Assembly: GCA_040387055.1 (NCBI GenBank)
Contig: JAZKEM010000222.1
Location: forward strand, 1-14,128
DNA length: 14,128 nucleotides
From: Stenotrophobium sp040387055
Lineage (GTDB): Bacteria > Pseudomonadota > Gammaproteobacteria > Nevskiales > Nevskiaceae
Direction of reading: 5' to 3'
Part shown: in pieces, positions 13,362 through 14,128 of the stretch
Layout: every line of letters starts with the position of its first letter
Numbering within the stretch: the stretch's first letter is position 1
Program-made: the position numbers and the translations under genes
The notes under the pieces: model-generated
What the model saw: only the letters and a program-made list of their open reading frames with translations
What the model was told of the DNA's origin: nothing
Databases searched by the model: none

Positions 13362-14128
13362 TGACATTAAAAAATTCAGTCAAATCTGTCATTGCTGCCT
13401 GTGGCTTGATGCACGCAGGTGCGGCATCGGCTATTGAATTTAGTTTTGGCGAAGCTGAAGGAAGAATAAGAACGGATATCTCGTTCGGCGCAGCCTTTCG
13501 TACTGAGAAGCCGGACCCAAAATTAATCGGCAAGCTCAACCTCAATCCTGATCTTTGTGGTCCAAGCGATTGCATTTCATTCACCGGCGATGCATCTGAA
13601 AACCAAAAGCTGGTTGATGCACCCGGTGCATTTTTTGGCGCGAACAAAGATCAAGGTGATCTCAACTATTCGCAGTGGGAGCCGGTTTCCGCGATAACCA
13701 AACTCAGAGAAGAGTTGGTGGTGCACTGGGGCGACTACTCACTCAAAGTGGGTGGCTTGGCCTATTTCGATTATGTGAACTACGACTTCACTGATCGCCA
13801 TCCAGACACAACGTACCAGCCCGGATCATCCCCACGTAATTCTGCAGTGAGTCGACAGCTGGGCCGAGACTGGCAGCTGACTGATGCTTTTGTGACGGGG
13901 CACTTCAACGCTGCCGATCATGATTTCTCCGTCAGTGCGGGCTATCAACATATTCGTTGGGGTGAGTCGATGTTCATCGCACTCAACAGCCTTAGTCAGG
14001 TGAATCCGCCGAGTGCGGTGCTGTTGCATCAACCCGGCACTGCCATTAGTGATGTATTCCGTCCCACGCCATCGATACTGGTTGCGACGCAGCTTGCCGA
14101 TAACCTCTCTTTGGAATTGCTTTACGAG
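13358..14128 (+). CDS. DUF1302-family outer-membrane protein, N-terminal part (runs off the window)
   Basis: The ATG at 13358 overlaps the hydrolase stop (ATGATG), and the frame is open for 257 codons to the right edge. Residues 1-25 are a Sec signal with an A-S-A cleavage site before I26. The following strands fit DUF1302 (PF06980): RTDISFGAAFRTEKPDPKLIG, GDLNYSQWEPVSAITKLREEL, the aromatic beta strands YSLKVGGLAYFDYVNYDF, LGRDWQLTDAFVTGHF, and VSAGYQHIRWGESMF with the family's WGES signature. DUF1302 proteins are predicted beta-barrels that usually pair with a DUF1329 protein in degraders of steroids, terpenes and alkanes; a role in uptake of hydrophobic compounds is commonly supposed but not proven. 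The next gene outside the window may well be DUF1329. Confidence 0.88.
   Translation, partial: MMTLKNSVKSVIAACGLMHAGAASAIEFSFGEAEGRIRTDISFGAAFRTEKPDPKLIGKLNLNPDLCGPSDCISFTGDASENQKLVDAPGAFFGANKDQGDLNYSQWEPVSAITKLREELVVHWGDYSLKVGGLAYFDYVNYDFTDRHPDTTYQPGSSPRNSAVSRQLGRDWQLTDAFVTGHFNAADHDFSVSAGYQHIRWGESMFIALNSLSQVNPPSAVLLHQPGTAISDVFRPTPSILVATQLADNLSLELLYE

Noticed and set aside
1..14128. Insertion sequences, integrase, att sites, tRNA or riboswitch
   Set aside because: Looked for by eye; no transposase or integrase motifs, no paired terminal repeats with target duplications and no tRNA-like cloverleaf were seen.

Overview
The window looks like chromosomal DNA of an environmental Gram-negative bacterium, most likely a gammaproteobacterium. 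The evidence is outer-membrane efflux and DUF1302-type proteins, two lipoprotein signals with lipoboxes, an EmrAB/NodT efflux system, and alanine/lysine-rich histone-H1-like genes of the kind common in Xanthomonadales/Nevskiales-type and Burkholderia-type genomes. Base composition is moderate in GC, with a sharp AT-rich stretch at about 1255-1450. I cannot name the species. No rRNA, tRNA, CRISPR array, transposase or phage gene is visible.

Layout. (1) 2-1215: the 3' end of a short-chain dehydrogenase-like gene that lacks the usual catalytic Ser, coupled by a TAATG overlap to a CysQ-type 3'(2'),5'-bisphosphate nucleotidase. (2) 1216-1448: an AT-rich regulatory region full of palindromes and direct repeats. 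(3) 1449-6192: a four-gene multidrug efflux operon (MarR regulator, NodT-family outer-membrane lipoprotein, EmrA-type adaptor, EmrB-type DHA2 transporter) closed by a strong terminator. Together these form a tripartite pump across both membranes, with its likely repressor as first gene. (4) 6547-7217: two adjacent genes for lysine/alanine-rich DNA-binding proteins, a 53-residue H1-like peptide and a 148-residue H1-tail plus SWIB fusion, separated by a hairpin terminator.

(5) 7280-8777: a divergent pair. The minus-strand gene encodes a PF10118-type metal-dependent hydrolase (ferritin-like E/H motifs). The plus-strand gene starts at a TTG and encodes a small four-helix membrane protein that I recognise as a relative of styrene-oxide isomerase (StyC), with the haem-ligand His and active-site Asn/Asn/Tyr positions kept. 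(6) 8806-10502 (minus): an AraC/VirS/OruR-type regulator coupled to a carboxymuconolactone-decarboxylase-like protein. (7) 10711-14128 (plus, running off the window): a tightly packed operon of a classical SDR, a CocE/NonD-type S15 hydrolase with a lipoprotein signal, and a DUF1302 outer-membrane protein.

Regions 5-7 read as an accessory catabolic locus for a hydrophobic, probably ester- or epoxide-containing substrate. DUF1302 proteins are typical of steroid, terpenoid and alkane degraders; the lipoprotein hydrolase would act in the envelope, the SDR in the cytosol, and the StyC-like protein would isomerise an epoxide at the inner membrane. The operon assignments are read from overlaps in the sequence; the shared substrate is inference. 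The StyC-like gene is the most novel element in the window.
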